Shown: positions 34,005-42,623 of the stretch, in pieces
How the letters are laid out: every line of letters starts with the position of its first letter
Position numbering within the stretch: the first letter of the stretch is position 1
Assembly: GCF_045866565.1 (NCBI RefSeq)
Contig: NZ_BAAFZV010000002.1
Coordinates: forward strand, 372,001 to 436,000
Direction: 5' to 3'
DNA from: Cognatilysobacter claricitrinus
GTDB taxonomy: Bacteria; Pseudomonadota; Gammaproteobacteria; Xanthomonadales; Xanthomonadaceae
Length of the DNA stretch: 64,000 nt
Made by a program: the position numbers and the translations under genes
Notes under the pieces: model-generated
The model's input: only the letters and a program-made list of their open reading frames with translations
Database searches by the model: none
Told to the model about the DNA's origin: nothing

Positions 34005-34069
34005 GGCAACCAAAAGGTTGCACTAGGGTCTGCGCCGGCGTAGTCTCGGTAGCGCAACCTTTTGGTTGC
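34005..34069 (+). promoter_or_regulatory. SRPBCC-arsR promoter with twin GCAACC-N4-GGTTGC operators
   Basis: Operator 1 (34006-34021) is GCAACC AAAA GGTTGC and operator 2 (34053-34068) is GCAACC TTTT GGTTGC; each is palindromic, and the two are mirror images. Between them a promoter fits exactly: -35 TTGCAC (34018-34023), 17-base spacer, -10 TAGTCT (34041-34046). Operator 1 overlaps the -35 box and operator 2 the expected transcription start. This is a strong design for repression by the ArsR-type protein encoded by the second gene of the operon. Confidence 0.75.
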
Positions 34070-34136
34070 CTGACATCGCCGCTGTCTCCCCATCGTGTCG
34101 CCTGCCGCGGGCAGGCTGCCTCCGCCGAGGACCTCC

Positions 34137-34607
34137 ATGGACATCCAAGCCACCACCGACACCATCGAACGCAGCATCGTCATCAACGCGCCGCGCGAAC
34201 GCGTGTGGCGTGCACTCACCGACACCACAGAGTTCAGCACGTGGTTCGGAACAACGCTGCACGGCCAGCGCTTCGCGCCCGGGCAGCGCGTGCGCGGGCC
34301 GATGACGCATTGCGGCTACGAGCACGTGCATTTCGACGCAGTCGTCGAGCGCGTCGAGCCGCAGGACGTGTTCGCGTACCGCTGGCATCCGTACGCCGTC
34401 GACCCATCGATCGATTACGACGCGGAAACGCCGACGCTGGTGACGTTCACGCTGAAGGACGGTCCGGGCAACTCCACGTTGCTGACGGTGGTCGAGTCCG
34501 GCTTCGACCAGGTCCCGCCGGAGCGCCGCCTCGAAGCGTTCCGCATGAACGGCCGCGGCTGGACGGCGCAGCTGGAGAACCTCGAGCGCCATGTCACCCA
34601 GGCGTGA
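34137..34607 (+). CDS. SRPBCC (AHSA1-like) domain protein
   Basis: This 156-aa protein has the START/AHSA1 helix-grip fold. Its beginning, IERSIVINAPRERVWRALTD followed by FSTWFGTTLHGQRFAPGQ, and the C-terminal helix GRGWTAQLENLERH are standard for the activator-of-Hsp90-like SRPBCC family. These proteins have a deep hydrophobic cavity; the ligand here is unknown. Its stop is inside the arsR-type gene (17-base overlap), so the two are co-translated, a widespread SRPBCC-ArsR pairing in which the regulator represses the operon. GAGGACC lies before the ATG. Confidence 0.9.
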   Translation: MDIQATTDTIERSIVINAPRERVWRALTDTTEFSTWFGTTLHGQRFAPGQRVRGPMTHCGYEHVHFDAVVERVEPQDVFAYRWHPYAVDPSIDYDAETPTLVTFTLKDGPGNSTLLTVVESGFDQVPPERRLEAFRMNGRGWTAQLENLERHVTQA

Positions 34608-34968
34608 TCCGGACGGGCAGGGCGCAGCGGCCCTGCCCGACATCGCGACGTCGAGCGATGCGCTCGCTCGCGTGTTCGCCGCGCTCGGCGACCCCACGCG
34701 TCTGCGCCTGGTCACACTGCTCTGCGCCGGCGGTGCCCTGTCGATCGCGCAGTTGACCGCCAGTACCGAGATCAGCCGCCAGGGCGTCACCAAGCACCTC
34801 GAGGTGCTCGCGCAAGCCGGCGTGGTGCAGGACGTCCGCTCCGGTCGGGAACGTCTGTGGCAGCTCGATCCGGTGCAGATCGAGCAGGCGCGCCGCACGC
34901 TCGAAGTCATCGGGCAGCAATGGGACGTCGCGCTTGGAAGCCTCAAGGCGTTCGTCGAGTCGAACTGA
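34591..34968 (+). CDS. ArsR/SmtB-type winged-helix repressor
   Basis: This 125-aa regulator has a wHTH core: FAALGDPTRLRLVTLLCAGG, the recognition helix ISRQGVTKHLEVLAQAGVV and a wing with VRSGRERLWQLDP. The metal-site cysteine pair (CxC in the recognition helix) is absent, so it is not a metal sensor of the SmtB/ArsR metal class; it is of the type paired with SRPBCC proteins. It very likely binds the GCAACC-N4-GGTTGC operators upstream of the operon. The start overlaps the SRPBCC gene by 17 bases. Confidence 0.9.
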   Translation: MSPRRDPDGQGAAALPDIATSSDALARVFAALGDPTRLRLVTLLCAGGALSIAQLTASTEISRQGVTKHLEVLAQAGVVQDVRSGRERLWQLDPVQIEQARRTLEVIGQQWDVALGSLKAFVESN

Positions 34969-35353
34969 GTAAGGCGTGCTGCGGGCTGTGTCCGGGGCGC
35001 TGGCGTCGTCGTCTCGCTGGCGGTGCCAGCCAAATGAAGGTTGAACGGCGTCCGCGCGAATCACGCGTGGCTGACAGCATTCCCGTGATCGTGACCGCAG
35101 CGCCGCTTGGTAGCGGTGGGGACGGGACGAATGAACACGCGATATCTCGAACGACTGGGCGCCGTCATGTTGGCCGGCTTGCTGCTGGCCGACGTGCTGC
35201 TCTTGATGCTTTGAGCCGCTCGTTGCGGGGGACTCCGCGAGTAGCCGCTACGGTCGCGCAGCTGCCAGCGGTGCGCGTCTGCGCATCGCAACGTCGACTG
35301 CGAACGGCCATTGTCGGCGCGACGCGTCGTCGACGCTTCGAGTTGTCGCTCCG
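34969..35353. other. Intergenic gap with one candidate 27-codon ORF
   Basis: A short frame at 35131-35214 encodes MNTRYLERLGAVMLAGLLLA plus DVLLLML, a single-pass membrane micropeptide by composition. A G-rich stretch (GGGGACGGGA) lies before its ATG. Its existence is untested. The rest of the gap shows nothing further. Confidence 0.4.
35131..35214 (+). CDS. Candidate 27-aa single-pass membrane peptide
   Basis: The frame reads basic/charged for ten residues (MNTRYLERLG) and then is almost entirely hydrophobic up to the stop. That is the shape of many bacterial small membrane proteins. Upstream purine-rich GGGGACGGGACGA may be a ribosome site. It is too short for any family assignment, and chance cannot be excluded. 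Confidence 0.3.
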   Translation: MNTRYLERLGAVMLAGLLLADVLLLML

Positions 35354-35629
35354 CTAGCCGTTGGCCGTCGACGGATCGATCACCGCGCTCACCGGCGTAA
35401 TCCTGTTTGCCGGGAATCCGGACTTTTCCGCGTGTTCGCGAATGAGCTGATCGCTGGGCGCGTTGTAAACGCAATAGATCTTGTCGCCTGCGACGTAGCT
35501 ATGCACCCATTCGATGTCCGGGCTCATGCCGGCCAGCACCGCGTTGGAATGTCGGGCTGCATCTCGCAGTGCCTGCTCCGACATGTCGCCGGCGCCGGCG
35601 ATCTCGCGTTCGATCAGATACTGGGTCAT
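35354..35629 (-). CDS. DUF4242 domain small protein
   Basis: This 91-aa ferredoxin-like protein matches the DUF4242 pattern: MTQYLIEREIAGAGDMSEQ, then SNAVLAGMSPDIEWVHSYV with a conserved W-x-x-S-Y block, and KIYCVYNAPSDQLIREHAEK with the conserved Cys-Val-Tyr strand. It ends GFPANRITPVSAVIDP. A solved actinobacterial relative binds nickel; the function is otherwise unknown. The gene lies 54 bases after another minus-strand secreted protein gene and could share its transcript. Confidence 0.88.
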   Translation of the reverse strand: MTQYLIEREIAGAGDMSEQALRDAARHSNAVLAGMSPDIEWVHSYVAGDKIYCVYNAPSDQLIREHAEKSGFPANRITPVSAVIDPSTANG

Positions 35630-35683
35630 CTGCTTTTTCCTGCGGTGGTCGATCGATCGGACGACGTGGCGATGTACTGCCCG

Positions 35684-36259
35684 TCACTTCACCGGGATCA
35701 TCAGGTGCTGGTAGGGCGTGCCGGGCCACATCACGTAGGGCACGGCCGTGTCGGGCGACGCGTCCTTCGGATACATCGCGTAGAACGTTGGGTCTGCGCC
35801 GACCAGCATCACGTGCGGGCCCGTCTTGACCCAGTGGTTCGCCGTGGTTGGCGCCGTCGCATAAGGATCGGTGTTGCTTGCGTCGGTGCCACCTTCGAGC
35901 ATGTACATGAGGCCGACGCGACCTGAAGGCGGCGCTGCGTGGGTCATCCATGCATGCGCCCAGCCCATCGCCGCCTGGTCCATGCACATCGGATCCGGAC
36001 CCGGCGTGGTCGGGTTGTCGGGCATGCAGGTGAAACCACCGGTGCCCTTGCGCAGCGTGCGCATCTTGCCGTCCTTGCCTGCGACGACGATGGTCGCCGT
36101 CTCGGCAACCTTGTGCGGCGCCGCCGACATCGCGCTGTTGATCATCGCCATGTCCGACGCCGAGGGCTTTGGTGCGGGCTTGGGCGAGGCTGCCGATGCG
36201 GAACTTGCCGCGACCGCCGTCGCGGCTCCCAGGATGCAAAGACACTGCAGTGGATTCAT
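35684..36259 (-). CDS. Secreted protein of unknown function
   Basis: From the ATG at 36259 (GGAGACC upstream) this is 191 aa: a signal peptide (NPLQCLCILGAATAVAASSA) and a mature domain with many Met, Thr, Gly and His. It includes GGFTCMPDNPTTPGPDPMCM with two cysteines, AAMGWAHAWMTHAAPPSG, MLEGGTDASNTDPYATAP and MWPGTPYQHLMIPVK. The protein is probably periplasmic or extracellular. I do not recognise a named family, although similar proteins are common in proteobacteria. It is upstream of DUF4242 on the same strand. Confidence 0.7.
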   Translation of the reverse strand: MNPLQCLCILGAATAVAASSASAASPKPAPKPSASDMAMINSAMSAAPHKVAETATIVVAGKDGKMRTLRKGTGGFTCMPDNPTTPGPDPMCMDQAAMGWAHAWMTHAAPPSGRVGLMYMLEGGTDASNTDPYATAPTTANHWVKTGPHVMLVGADPTFYAMYPKDASPDTAVPYVMWPGTPYQHLMIPVK

Positions 36260-36658
36260 GGCTGGTCTCCTTGTGGGTGCACGCGAGCGGCCGTTAACGC
36301 GCACGCCGCGGGCGCTCACTATCCGCCCGTTCAGCGGGCCCCCGCGCGCCGCAGGCGACCTCTCGTCGGCAGGCGCGACGCGGTGTCGACGAACGGCAAG
36401 CGCACGGTCGCGAACATCAGCGGCGGGCGGTGCAAGCGGCTTTGTTCTCGCTTGCAACACCGCTTGATATCGGCGCGTCGGGTATTCGCAACGAAGCGGT
36501 GGTGGCGAAGGACGCGTCGCGACAACGCGGTCCGCCGCTGAACGACATGATTAGGGCCGGACGCGCCAAACGCCCATTGTCGGTGCGGTGGTCGTGTGCG
36601 CATCAACGCGAACGCCGCGCTCGACGCGCGATGGCTGGAACGCGTTTCGAACGTCGCC
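36260..36658. other. Intergenic gap, nothing recognised
   Basis: This 399-base stretch between two minus-strand genes has no supported frame, strong hairpin or repeat. It must carry the promoter of the secreted protein gene ending the left side. Confidence 0.5.
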
Positions 36659-37237
36659 CTATAGAACCGCAGGAACCAAGGCCTTCGTCCGCCTGCGATA
36701 TGCCAGATACGCGCCGCCGAAGTGCATGCCCAGCCATTTTTCCTCGAGCTGCAGCTTTCGCCAGAACGAAACGAAGACGATCGCCACCGCGAGCAGGCCG
36801 CGCCAGTCGCCCACCATCACCGCGTTACCGAGGAACAGCAGCAGGAAGCCCGTGTAGATCGGATGGCGGACGAAGCGATATGGCCCGCGTTCGATCAGCT
36901 CGTGATCGTGCTTGAGCTGCACCGTGGCGCTCCAGTTTCGACCGAGCAACACACGCGAATAGATCGCCAGCGCGGCACCGGCTACGGCCAGCGCCAGCCC
37001 CACCGCGTAGACGGGCGCGGTATGTGGCACGAATTGTTCGCGAAGCCACGAGTGGCCGAACCACGGCCCCGGCCCCAACAGCAGCGCGGCGACGAGGAGC
37101 GGGATCCAGTAGGCGACCAGCCGTGTCGCGAGCGATTCCTGCAGCGACGCGCCTTTCGCCGAACGCGCGGACCAGAGCCAATAGCCCAGCACGACGATCC
37201 ACGTGATACGCAACGCATGTTCGAACAGTGCGGGCAA
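36659..37237 (-). CDS. ICMT-like (isoprenylcysteine carboxyl methyltransferase family) membrane methyltransferase
   Basis: This 192-aa protein has about five transmembrane segments and the family hallmark ELIERGPYRFVRHPIYTGFL, followed by a membrane re-entrant helix and GEEK-type LQLEEKWLGMHFG...YLAYRRRTKALVP. These mark the PEMT/ICMT superfamily of SAM-dependent methylation at the membrane. The start is a TTG at 37237 with GGAG 8 bases upstream. Substrate is unknown; bacterial members modify lipids or small amines. Confidence 0.88.
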   Translation of the reverse strand: MPALFEHALRITWIVVLGYWLWSARSAKGASLQESLATRLVAYWIPLLVAALLLGPGPWFGHSWLREQFVPHTAPVYAVGLALAVAGAALAIYSRVLLGRNWSATVQLKHDHELIERGPYRFVRHPIYTGFLLLFLGNAVMVGDWRGLLAVAIVFVSFWRKLQLEEKWLGMHFGGAYLAYRRRTKALVPAVL

Positions 37238-37305
37238 GGGAGTTTCTCCGCTGGTGCGTGATATCCGTTATCGATCGACCACGAAAGCTTGCCGGCGCGC
37301 CATCG

Positions 37306-37731
37306 TCAAAGCGCTTCGAGGCGCTTTGCGGCTTCGCGCTTGCCCAGGCCGCGCAGCGAGGCCAGCGTGGCGCGCTGTGCAGCTGCGGGCACGGTCTTGC
37401 CGGCTTCCCAGTTGTAGACGGACTGGCCGCTGGCACCGGCGAGTCGACCGAAATCCGCGGCCGACAATTCCAGCCGTGCACGCAGCGACTTCAAACCCTT
37501 GACGGAAAAACGCGTGTTCGCCGTTTCGGGCGACGGCGCAACCGCAGCGCGCTTCGATGCTTTCGCCGTGTCCCGCGTGGCCTTCTGAAGCGTCACCAGG
37601 TCCCGCTTGAGTTCGGCGATCTGCCGCCGTTGGGCCGCATTGGCCTTGCGAAGCGGTTCCACCGTCGCCTTGATCTCTTTACGGGCAAGGCGTGCGATTT
37701 CGGATTTCAGAAGTGCGGAGAAGTTGGCCAT
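37306..37731 (-). CDS. Helix-turn-helix (XRE-like) protein with N-terminal coiled coil
   Basis: This 141-aa protein has a charged coiled coil (about residues 10-60, MANFSALLKSEIARLARKEI then KANAAQRRQIAELKRDLVTLQ) and a C-terminal XRE-type HTH (about 80-125, LRARLELSAADFGRLAGASG then SVYNWEAGKTVP). The Trp in the recognition segment (YNWEAG) is typical for XRE. The ATG at 37731 follows the CAT boundary of the first non-shadow residues. It may be a DNA-binding regulator or a nucleoid-associated protein. Family-level call only; no adjacent target. Confidence 0.75.
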   Translation of the reverse strand: MANFSALLKSEIARLARKEIKATVEPLRKANAAQRRQIAELKRDLVTLQKATRDTAKASKRAAVAPSPETANTRFSVKGLKSLRARLELSAADFGRLAGASGQSVYNWEAGKTVPAAAQRATLASLRGLGKREAAKRLEAL

Positions 37732-38132
37732 CGGGTTTTCCAGCGGGGGAGGGTCGAGTGTATCGACTGAACGAGTCATCCGTCGCCCGCCAAGGCCCAA
37801 TCGATCCCATGAGTGACGAATGGCGAGGTCCAAGGGTCGGGCGGTCGCAGCATGGGGCGATTGATAAGAGTTCATCCGACTCGTGCGCATTGGATCGTCT
37901 GCGCGAACGTCTTCCGGATGCGCTGCACGATGTGGATCGGACGAGACACGTGAACGATCCTGCATGCGCGCCCGCAACGCGGGGATCGCCCGACCAGAAA
38001 CGCCGTCGTCGCCCCGGCGGCGCGGAGCCGCACGACGGCAAACGGCGATGAACAGCCGCCATGACCTTCGGCGCTTGGCGACCGGACGGTCAGCCGACAC
38101 AGTCCGCGGTTATCCCCCTGCCGGAGTGCCCG
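37732..38132. other. Intergenic gap between divergent genes, nothing recognised
   Basis: These 401 bases hold the promoters of the HTH gene and the first M13 peptidase. No supported frame, repeat or strong palindrome was seen. Confidence 0.5.
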
Positions 38133-40175
38133 ATGGGCCACCTCGCGTCTTCCCTGCGTATCGCGCTTCTCGCCGCCGGCCTCGTTTCTTCGATGGGCGC
38201 CTTGGCTGCGACACCGTCGACCGACTTCCTCGCCTCGCATCTCGACACCTCGGTCGATCCTGGCGTCGACTTCTTCCAGTACGCGAACGGGACGTGGCTC
38301 AAGGCGCATCCGATCCCCAAGTCGGAGTCGTCGTGGGGCATCGGCAACGAGGTTGACGATGAGCTGTACACGCGGCTGCGCACGATCAGCGAATCGGCAG
38401 CGAAAACGCCGACGCCTGCGGGCAGCGACAACCAGAAGATCGGCGATTTCTGGGCGACGGCGATGGACGTCGCCAAGGCGGACCGCCTCGGCGTGCATCC
38501 GCTGGATGCCGAACTCGCGCGGATCGATGCGATACGCACCACCGGCGACGTGCTCGACACCGCGTTCGCGCTCCGTCCGATTGGCGTCCATTCGCTGTTC
38601 CGCTTCGGCGTCACGCAGGACAGCAAGGACAGCGCGACCATGGCGGTGGAGATCGACCAGGGCGGGCTCGGCCTGCCCGAACGCGATTTCTACTTCAACC
38701 CCGAAGCCGGCGTGGCGAAGATCCGCACGGCTTATGTCGCGCACATCGCGCGTACGTTCGAATTGCTCGGGCGCGACGCGGCGGCCGCGAAAGCATCGGC
38801 CGACAAGGTGATGGGGTTCGAAACGGCGCTCGCGCAGAACTCGCGCAAGCTCGCCGACCTGCGCGATCCCGAAAAGAACTACAACAAGATGGCGCCGACG
38901 GCGTTCACGGCCAACTACACGCCGTCCATCGATTGGACCGCGAGGCTGGCGGCATGGAACCTGAAGCCGTCGTACGTCATCGTCGGCCAGCCGGAGTTCT
39001 TCGCCGCCGAAGACAAGCTGCTGCGCGAAACGCCGGTGCCCGTGCTGCAGGACTACCTGCGCTATCACCTGGTCGACGACTACGCGTCCTACCTCTCCAG
39101 CGCGTTCGGCCAGGAGTATTTCGACTTCCACGACCGCGTGATGTCGGGCCAGCAGGAACAACGTCCGCGGTGGAAGCGCACGCTCGACGTCGAGAACGAC
39201 GCGATGGGCATGGTGCTCGGCCGGATCTTCGTCGGCCAGTATTTCCCCGCTGCATCGAAGCAGCGCTATGAAGCCATGGTGGAGGCGATCCGCGACACGT
39301 TCCGTGCGCGCATGGAACGCCTGGACTGGATGGGCGCCGAGACGAAAACCAAGGCGCTTGCCAAGCTGGCCGCGGTGACGCCGAAGGTTGGCTATCCCGA
39401 TCACTGGAAGGACTACTCGGCGTTGGTGGTCGGCCGCGAGTCGTACGCCGACAACGTCGAGAACGCCGAACGCTGGAAGTTCCAGGACAACCTGTCGAAG
39501 TTCGGCAAGCCGGTCGACCGCACCCAGTGGGACATGACGCCGCAGACGTACAACGCGTACTACAACCCATCGAACAACGAGATCGTGCTGCCTGCGGCGA
39601 TCTTCATGGTGCCGGGGGTGCCCGACGCGCAGGTCGACGATGCGGTGGCCTACGGCTATGTAGCGGCCAGCACGATCGGCCATGAAATCACCCATGGCTT
39701 CGACGACGAAGGCCGCCAGTTCGACGCCAAGGGCAATCTGTCCGGTTGGTGGACCGCGCAGGACACCGAACGCTTCAATGCGGCGGCAAAAAAGATGGCG
39801 GACCAGTTCAGCGCGTACGAGCCGCTGCCCGGCCTGCACATCAACGGGCAGGCGAGCCTCGGCGAGAACATCGCCGACTACGGCGGCCTGCTGCTCGGCC
39901 TCGAGGCGTTCGAAAAGACCGAGCAGTTCAAGCAGGGCAAGCCGATCGGCGGCCTGACCCCGACGCAGCGCTATTTCCTTGGCTACGCGTTGGGCTGGAT
40001 GACGCAGCAGCGCGAGGAGCGACTGCGTCGCGGCCTGCTGGCCGACGTGCACGCACCTGCGAAATGGCGCGTGCTCGGGCCGATGTCGAACATTCCGGAG
40101 TTCTACGAAGCGTTCAACGTGAAGCCCGGGCAGCCCATGTGGCGCGCGCCGGAAGATCGCGTGCGGATCTGGTGA
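38133..40175 (+). CDS. M13 (neprilysin/PepO) family metallopeptidase, first copy
   Basis: This 680-aa secreted peptidase starts with a signal peptide (SSLRIALLAAGLVSSMGALA) after the ATG at 38133 (GGAG upstream). Its zinc site is H517-E-I-T-H521 in IGHEITHGFDDEGR, with the third ligand E578 in GENIADYGG; family N-terminal DFFQYANGTWLK and C-terminal PEFYEAFNVKPGQP are intact. No transmembrane anchor is present, so it is periplasmic or released. M13 enzymes cut short peptides. A second paralogue lies about 9 kb downstream. Confidence 0.94.
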   Translation: MGHLASSLRIALLAAGLVSSMGALAATPSTDFLASHLDTSVDPGVDFFQYANGTWLKAHPIPKSESSWGIGNEVDDELYTRLRTISESAAKTPTPAGSDNQKIGDFWATAMDVAKADRLGVHPLDAELARIDAIRTTGDVLDTAFALRPIGVHSLFRFGVTQDSKDSATMAVEIDQGGLGLPERDFYFNPEAGVAKIRTAYVAHIARTFELLGRDAAAAKASADKVMGFETALAQNSRKLADLRDPEKNYNKMAPTAFTANYTPSIDWTARLAAWNLKPSYVIVGQPEFFAAEDKLLRETPVPVLQDYLRYHLVDDYASYLSSAFGQEYFDFHDRVMSGQQEQRPRWKRTLDVENDAMGMVLGRIFVGQYFPAASKQRYEAMVEAIRDTFRARMERLDWMGAETKTKALAKLAAVTPKVGYPDHWKDYSALVVGRESYADNVENAERWKFQDNLSKFGKPVDRTQWDMTPQTYNAYYNPSNNEIVLPAAIFMVPGVPDAQVDDAVAYGYVAASTIGHEITHGFDDEGRQFDAKGNLSGWWTAQDTERFNAAAKKMADQFSAYEPLPGLHINGQASLGENIADYGGLLLGLEAFEKTEQFKQGKPIGGLTPTQRYFLGYALGWMTQQREERLRRGLLADVHAPAKWRVLGPMSNIPEFYEAFNVKPGQPMWRAPEDRVRIW

Positions 40176-40191
40176 TCGACCGGTAGATGGC

Positions 40192-40216
40192 GCGGCTGGA
40201 TCGACCGTCCAGCCGC
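40192..40216 (+). terminator. Stem-loop after the first M13 gene
   Basis: GCGGCTGGA (40192-40200) pairs exactly with TCCAGCCGC (40208-40216) across a 7-base loop, 17 bases past the stop. It lacks a T-tract, so intrinsic termination is uncertain. Confidence 0.4.
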
Positions 40217-40385
40217 TGACGCCCGAATCTGGCGCTGCGTACATGCGCAGCGCGGTCGTGGTTCTCCCCGCGGCGACCGGCTATCCGAACGCATCGCACG
40301 GCGCGCGTTCCTGAGGCCGTGCGCAGTCGACGCAGTCGCATAATCCCGACGGGCCGTTTCCGCTCGCGGCCGTCCGGGGTTCGCC

Positions 40386-41798
40386 ATGACATTCGACGAT
40401 TTCGGCCCGTTGCTCGCCCGCGCGCAGGCGCATGCGATGCAGTTCATCGACGCGCTTCCGGAGCGTTTCGTCGGTGCACGGGCAGGCCGTGACGAAATGA
40501 TCGCGGCGTTCGACGGCGCGCTGCCCGCCGTCGGTCAATCGCCGGACGCGGTACTCGACCTGCTCGCCGCGCACGCACCGCGCGGCACGCAGGCCTGCGC
40601 CGCACCGCGCTACTTCGGCTTCGTCATCGGGGGCACCGTGCCGGTCGCGCTCGCCGCGGACTGGCTGGTGTCGACGTGGGACCAGAACGCCGGCATCCAC
40701 ATCATTTCGCCGCTGACCGCAGCGGTCGAGGAAATCGCCGCGCGCTGGCTGCTCGATCTGTTCGACCTGCCGCGCGAAAGCGGCGTCGGCTTCGTCACCG
40801 GCTGCCAGATGGCGCATTTCACCTGTCTCGCGGCGGCGCGGCACGGTGTGCTGCGCCGCGTCGGTTGGGATGTGGAGGCGGATGGACTGGCCGGCGCACC
40901 GCGTATCCACGTTGTCGCATCGGCGGAAGCACACGTCACCGTCGACGTCGCGCTGCGCTACCTCGGGCTCGGCACGCGTTCGCTGGTGCATGTCGACGCG
41001 GACGGGCAGGGCCGCATGCGGCTGGATCACCTGCGCGAGGTCATCGGAAACCTCGATGGCCCGCTCATCGTCTGCGCGCAGGCGGGCAACGTGAATACCG
41101 GGGCGTTCGATCCGTTGCGTGGCATCGCCGAAATCGCACGTGCGCGCGACGCGTGGTTGCACGTCGACGGCGCGTTCGGCCTGTGGGCCCGTGCTGGAAC
41201 CGGCGTGCGCGACGCAGCAGACGGCATTGACCTCGCCGACTCGTGGGCGACCGACGCGCACAAATGGCTCAACGTGCCCTACGACAGCGGCGTCGCGATC
41301 GTGCGCAACGCGGCCGACCACCGCGCGGCGATGACCGTGTCGGCGGCCTATCTCGTGCAGACTCGCGGCGCGGAGCGCGATGCCGTCGACTGGGTGCCCG
41401 AGTTCTCGCGACGCGCGCGTGGCATCCCGGTGTACGCCGCGTTGCAGGCGCTGGGTCGCGACGGCGTGTCGGACATGGTCGAACGTTGTTGCGCACACGC
41501 GCGCCGATTCGCGCGAAAGCTCGGTGAAGCGCCCGGCGTGCGGATCCTCAACGACGTCGTGTTGAACCAGGTGCTGGTGCGTTTCGGCGACGACGACGCC
41601 ACGACGCGCGCGGTGGTGACGGGCGTGCAGGATGAAGGCACGTGCTGGGCGAGCGGAACGACATGGCACGGGATGGCGGCGATGCGCATCTCGGTGTCGA
41701 ACTGGGCGACCAGCGGGGATGACGTCGACCGCAGCGTCGACGCGATGCTGCGCGTGCATCGTGCCGTTGCCGATGGCGCGATCGATTCCGCGTCATGA
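40386..41798 (+). CDS. PLP-dependent decarboxylase/aminotransferase-fold enzyme
   Basis: This 470-aa fold-type I enzyme matches group II decarboxylases: the CAAPRYFGFVIGG loop, the ligand block FVTGCQMAHFTCLAAARHG and the PLP lysine in WATDAHKWLNVPYDSG. Substrate-loop CAQAGNVNTGAFDPL and WLHVDGAFGLWAR are also as in this group (glutamate, tyrosine or aromatic amino-acid decarboxylases). The specificity cannot be told. It stands alone and converges with the pseudouridine synthase gene. Confidence 0.9.
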   Translation: MTFDDFGPLLARAQAHAMQFIDALPERFVGARAGRDEMIAAFDGALPAVGQSPDAVLDLLAAHAPRGTQACAAPRYFGFVIGGTVPVALAADWLVSTWDQNAGIHIISPLTAAVEEIAARWLLDLFDLPRESGVGFVTGCQMAHFTCLAAARHGVLRRVGWDVEADGLAGAPRIHVVASAEAHVTVDVALRYLGLGTRSLVHVDADGQGRMRLDHLREVIGNLDGPLIVCAQAGNVNTGAFDPLRGIAEIARARDAWLHVDGAFGLWARAGTGVRDAADGIDLADSWATDAHKWLNVPYDSGVAIVRNAADHRAAMTVSAAYLVQTRGAERDAVDWVPEFSRRARGIPVYAALQALGRDGVSDMVERCCAHARRFARKLGEAPGVRILNDVVLNQVLVRFGDDDATTRAVVTGVQDEGTCWASGTTWHGMAAMRISVSNWATSGDDVDRSVDAMLRVHRAVADGAIDSAS

Positions 41799-41829
41799 CG
41801 AGTCGCATGCGCGGCCCAGCCGCGCGGAA

Positions 41830-42567
41830 TCAGAACTTTTCGCCGACCGGCAGGTAACGCCAGGCGCCCGGCGGCATCGCGCCGTTCGGACCCTTGCCGG
41901 TCGCGATGCGCCCGATGCGCAGCCGCCGGATCGACACCACGCGCAGGCCCACCTGCGCGCACATGTAGCGAAGCTGCCCGTCGCGCACGCCCTTGATCGC
42001 GAAGCGCAGGCGATCTTCGTTCTGCCAGCTGACCTTGCACGGCGCCAGCGCGCGACCGTGATATTCCATGCCGTGCGCGAGCCGGTTCATGCCGTACGGC
42101 ACGAGGTCGCCATGGATCTCGACGAGGTATTCGTGTTCGATCTCGTCGGCATCTTCGGTCAGGCGCCGCCACACGCGTCCGTCCTGCGTCAGCACCATCA
42201 GGCCGCTGGCCTCGCGATCGAGCGCCACCAGCGGCGTCAGGCGCTGGAAGTGGCGTTGCAGCACGCGGATATCGGACGGATCGTCGGCCCAACGCGTTTC
42301 GGGCGTTACCAGTGCCGTTGCCGGGTTGGTACCGAGGATCGCGTCGACGCCGGCAGGCTTGTTGAACAGGATGGTGGCGGGCTCGACCGCATCGAGCTGC
42401 GCCTCGTCATCGATCGTCACCGTTTCGCTGGTGATGGGACGTTGCGGCGACTCCACGACGGTCCCGTCGACCGACACCCAGCCGTTGCGGATGTACTGCT
42501 CGGCGTCGGCGCGCGAGCACCCCAAAAGTTCGACGACGCGACGGGTGAGGCGGACCGGTTCGGTCAT
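41830..42567 (-). CDS. rRNA pseudouridine synthase, RsuA/RluB/RluF family
   Basis: This 245-aa enzyme has an N-terminal S4 RNA-binding domain (LTRRVVELLGCSRADAEQYI, then GWVSVDGTVVESP) and the catalytic domain with D117 in PLVALDREASGLMVL, the family LDxxASGL motif. It also has MEYHGRALAPCKV and QLRYMCAQVGLRVVSIRRLR. It lacks the long basic tail of some RluF. It isomerises a specific uridine in 23S or 16S rRNA; motif order fits RluF best but position is not fixed. ATG at 42567. Confidence 0.88.
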   Translation of the reverse strand: MTEPVRLTRRVVELLGCSRADAEQYIRNGWVSVDGTVVESPQRPITSETVTIDDEAQLDAVEPATILFNKPAGVDAILGTNPATALVTPETRWADDPSDIRVLQRHFQRLTPLVALDREASGLMVLTQDGRVWRRLTEDADEIEHEYLVEIHGDLVPYGMNRLAHGMEYHGRALAPCKVSWQNEDRLRFAIKGVRDGQLRYMCAQVGLRVVSIRRLRIGRIATGKGPNGAMPPGAWRYLPVGEKF

Positions 42568-42623
42568 CGGACGGGCCAGGCGAGAGGGCACGCAGTGTAA
42601 CGGCGCGGTCGCGCGCCCGGGCC

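Noticed and set aside
37872..40244. 790-codon minus-strand frame opposite the first M13 peptidase
   Set aside because: Composition is Arg/Val/His-rich antisense; the plus-strand frame has all M13 zinc and terminal motifs.
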